A stretch of 16,764 nt of DNA from GCA-2683825 sp965662355. GTDB taxonomy: Bacteria; Planctomycetota; UBA1135; GCA-002686595. Positions 14,608 to 16,764 of the stretch are shown piece by piece. Below the pieces are notes generated by a model, which was not told where the DNA came from, did no database searches, and saw only the letters and a list, made by a program, of their open reading frames with translations. Every line of letters starts with the position of its first letter. Positions within the stretch are counted from its first letter, which is position 1. The position numbers and the translations under genes are program-made. The stretch covers positions 1 through 16,764 of the forward strand of contig CBFIHP010000040.1 in the NCBI GenBank assembly GCA_965662355.1, read 5' to 3'.

Positions 14608-16130
14608 GCAGTGGCAACACGCGGGCTGAGAGTGGGCCGATCGGCGGAACCATCGTCATCTTCGGAGCTTCCGGCGATCTGACCAAACGCAAGCTCATCC
14701 CCGCTCTCTACAACCTGGCCGTGAAGGGCCTGCTCGCGGAGAACTTCAGGGTCGTCGGCTTTGCGCGGGCGGAATCCACCGACGAGGACTTCCGCACGTC
14801 CATGACGGAGAAGATCAAGTCCTACGCCGGTTCCAACTTCGACCACGGCATATGGGACTGGCTTCACAACCGTATCAACTACCACCAAGGCAGCTTCGAC
14901 GACCCGCAAGCCTACGGAACACTCGCTTCCTATCTCGACGAGCTACATGGGGGTCAGCCGCCTGGCGACGTTCTCTATTACCTGGCGACGGCCCCCAGCT
15001 ACTTCCAAACGGTCGTGCAGCACCTCCATGGCGCTGGACTCATCGGTCCACAGGACGACACACGGCGTGTCGTCATCGAGAAGCCCTTTGGTCGGGACCT
15101 CGAGAGCGCCCAGAGCTTGAACAAGGGCCTGCTCGAGTCCTTGAACGAGGATCAGATCTACAGGATCGATCACTACTTGGGCAAGGAGACGGTGCAGAAC
15201 ATCCTGGTCTTTCGCTTCTCCAATGGGATCTTCGAGCCCATCTGGAACCGGCGCTATGTGAACCACGTTCAAATCACCGTTGCGGAGACCCTCGGAGTCG
15301 AGGGACGAGGTGGATACTACGAATCCTCGGGCGCCTTGCGGGACATGGTTCCGAACCACATCCTCCAGCTCGTATCCCTGGTTGCGATGGAGCCTCCCAT
15401 CAGCTTCGACCCGGACGCTGTGCGTGACGAGCAAACCAAGGTCATTCGGGCGATAAAGGCCATGAGTGCGGAAGAGGTTCTGCGGAAGACGGTTCGCGGA
15501 CAATACGGAGCCGGAATCGCCGGTGGTCGCGAACTTCCTGGCTATCGAGACTCGGAGCGGGTCGATCCGCGCTCCGCGACAGAAACCTTCGTCGGCATGA
15601 AGCTCGAGATCGACAACTGGCGCTGGAAAGACGTGCCGTTCTATCTGCGCGTCGGTAAGGCGCTGCCTGAGCGATTGACGGAGATCACCGTGCAGTTCAA
15701 GCGACCTCCCCACACCCTGTTCCGCGACACGCCGGTCGATCGGCTCACGCCCAATCAACTGGTCATCAACGTACAGCCGACCGAGGGAATCGCGTTGCAC
15801 TTCGGTGCCAAGATTCCCGGAGCTGCCATGCACATCGGCCCGGTGGAGATGGACTTCTGTTATTCCGACCACTTCGGAAGGGAACAGACGACCGGATACG
15901 AGCGACTGCTCTACGACGCCATGCAGGGCGACCCGACCCTCTTTCAGAGGGCCGACATGGTCGAGGCAGCCTGGCAAGTCGTTCAGCCCATTCTCGACGT
16001 CTGGGCGGCCTTGCCCCCGCGCGATTTTCCCAACTACAGCGCCGGATCATGGGGTCCCGAGGCGGCCAAGGAACTCCTGGGCCGTGACAAGCGCAGCTGG
16101 CGTTCACGCCCGGAGAAGGGCGGGCTTTGA
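14604..16130 (+). CDS. zwf: Glucose-6-phosphate 1-dehydrogenase
   Basis: The 508-residue enzyme oxidises glucose-6-phosphate to 6-phosphogluconolactone, the first step of the oxidative pentose phosphate pathway. The nucleotide-binding fold carries GASGDLTKRKLIPALY near the N-terminus. EKPFGRD (Lys160) and the substrate signature RIDHYLGKE (His190, Lys194) follow. SGALRDMVPNHILQL holds the probable catalytic base His252. Length and all main motifs are normal for bacterial Zwf. The start overlaps the gnd stop by four bases (ATGA), and pgl starts 2 nt after the stop. The gene is intact, with no unusual composition. Confidence 0.97.
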   Translation: MSSGNTRAESGPIGGTIVIFGASGDLTKRKLIPALYNLAVKGLLAENFRVVGFARAESTDEDFRTSMTEKIKSYAGSNFDHGIWDWLHNRINYHQGSFDDPQAYGTLASYLDELHGGQPPGDVLYYLATAPSYFQTVVQHLHGAGLIGPQDDTRRVVIEKPFGRDLESAQSLNKGLLESLNEDQIYRIDHYLGKETVQNILVFRFSNGIFEPIWNRRYVNHVQITVAETLGVEGRGGYYESSGALRDMVPNHILQLVSLVAMEPPISFDPDAVRDEQTKVIRAIKAMSAEEVLRKTVRGQYGAGIAGGRELPGYRDSERVDPRSATETFVGMKLEIDNWRWKDVPFYLRVGKALPERLTEITVQFKRPPHTLFRDTPVDRLTPNQLVINVQPTEGIALHFGAKIPGAAMHIGPVEMDFCYSDHFGREQTTGYERLLYDAMQGDPTLFQRADMVEAAWQVVQPILDVWAALPPRDFPNYSAGSWGPEAAKELLGRDKRSWRSRPEKGGL

Positions 16131-16132
16131 CG

Positions 16133-16764
16133 ATGGCCTCTCGCACGATACACGTCTCCGGGGATCGTGCCTCTCTGGCCAAGGAAGCCAGCCTTCGCGT
16201 GGCCGAGTTGGCGGAGAAGTCGATAGCGGCTCGCGGGGAGTTTCACATGGCCCTGGCGGGAGGTGAGACGCCGCGCCAGCTGTACTCCCAGCTGGCCACG
16301 AGTGGATTGGACCTTGCACACTGGCACATCTGGTTCGGTGACGAGCGCCACGTTCCCCACTCGCACGCCGCGAGCAATTTCCTCATGGCGCGCGAGAGCT
16401 TGCTCGACACCGCAGAGTTCCCGAACGATCGTGTCCATCCCTTTCCAACGGATCTCCCCCCGGATGAGGCTGCCGAGGCCTATGCGCGAGAAATGCTCGC
16501 CCACCTGCCATCGAACGCCAACGAAGCCGTCCCTCGCTTCGATCTCGTCCTGCTCGGCATGGGGACCGATGGGCACACGGCATCCCTCTTCCCGACGGAC
16601 ATCCAGCCGCATCCAAGCGAGGCCCTTGTCGTTCCCGTCGAGGCCCCGGGCACCGCGCATCGCCGCTTGACGTTGGCGCTGCCGGTCCTGAACGCTGCCC
16701 GTAACGTTCTCTTCCTGATTGCGGGAAGTAACAAGGCCAGCATGCTGGCAGAGATTCTCGGCGG
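16133..16764 (+). CDS. pgl: 6-phosphogluconolactonase (3' end outside the window)
   Basis: The frame opens with ATG at 16133, 2 nt after the zwf stop, and continues past the window end (210 residues visible; the family is about 230-250). It hydrolyses 6-phosphogluconolactone to 6-phosphogluconate, linking zwf to gnd. Diagnostic motifs are ALAGGETPRQLY, HIWFGDERHVPHS, SNFLMARESLL and LVLLGMGTDGHTASLFP with His148. Purine-rich GGAGAAGGG in the end of zwf can serve as ribosome site. The type is the DevB/Pgl family of the NagB fold, not the beta-propeller YbhE type. Probably only a short C-terminal part is missing. Confidence 0.95.
   Translation, partial: MASRTIHVSGDRASLAKEASLRVAELAEKSIAARGEFHMALAGGETPRQLYSQLATSGLDLAHWHIWFGDERHVPHSHAASNFLMARESLLDTAEFPNDRVHPFPTDLPPDEAAEAYAREMLAHLPSNANEAVPRFDLVLLGMGTDGHTASLFPTDIQPHPSEALVVPVEAPGTAHRRLTLALPVLNAARNVLFLIAGSNKASMLAEILG

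Noticed and set aside
14943..15977. 344-codon minus-strand frame opposite zwf
   Set aside because: It is fully antisense to a textbook zwf gene with all catalytic motifs; the translation has no recognisable domain.

Overview
The window is a GC-rich bacterial contig scaffold with two runs of N (1193-1292 and 8595-8693). No rRNA, tRNA, CRISPR array, IS element or phage gene was found. The gene content suggests a Planctomycetota-like bacterium. This rests on a DUF2330 protein, a non-catalytic prenyltransferase/squalene-cyclase-like toroid protein, several large secreted proteins of unknown function, and high GC. It is an inference from family content, not from a marker gene.

Layout. (1) Minus strand, 1-1824: a two-component pair. 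A TTG-started single-domain CheY-like receiver overlaps by one base the start of a MASE3-type membrane histidine kinase that runs off the left edge. (2) Minus strand, 2206-4367: a compact lemA-TPM-TPM operon (LemA lipoprotein, secreted TPM protein with a Gly-rich tail, membrane TPM protein). (3) Plus strand, 4580-6402, divergent from lemA behind a good sigma70-type promoter: a coiled-coil lipoprotein overlapped by 4 nt with a secreted alpha/alpha-toroid protein, then a strong hairpin. (4) Plus strand, 6503-9756: a secreted unknown whose frame is broken by an in-frame TGA at 7034 but continues to an ATGA overlap with a DUF2330 protein that has a HEAT-like C-terminal half. (5) Plus strand, 9817-11043: a lipoprotein alpha/beta hydrolase. 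(6) 11202-11393, minus: a 63-aa coiled-coil/one-TM protein. (7) 11716-13356, plus: a secreted DUF3352-like protein. (8) Plus strand, 13618 to the right edge: gnd-zwf-pgl, the complete oxidative pentose phosphate branch as one tightly packed operon, with pgl cut by the window end.

Region 8 is ordinary central metabolism converting glucose-6-phosphate to ribulose-5-phosphate. Regions 2-5 and 7 are mostly envelope or exported proteins, several of unknown function. The observations most worth checking are the in-frame TGA at 7034, the DUF2330/HEAT junction across the 8595-8693 gap, and the histidine-kinase gap, whose flanks are an identical 77-bp repeat and so look like an assembly artefact. I did not find a convincing wholly new system.
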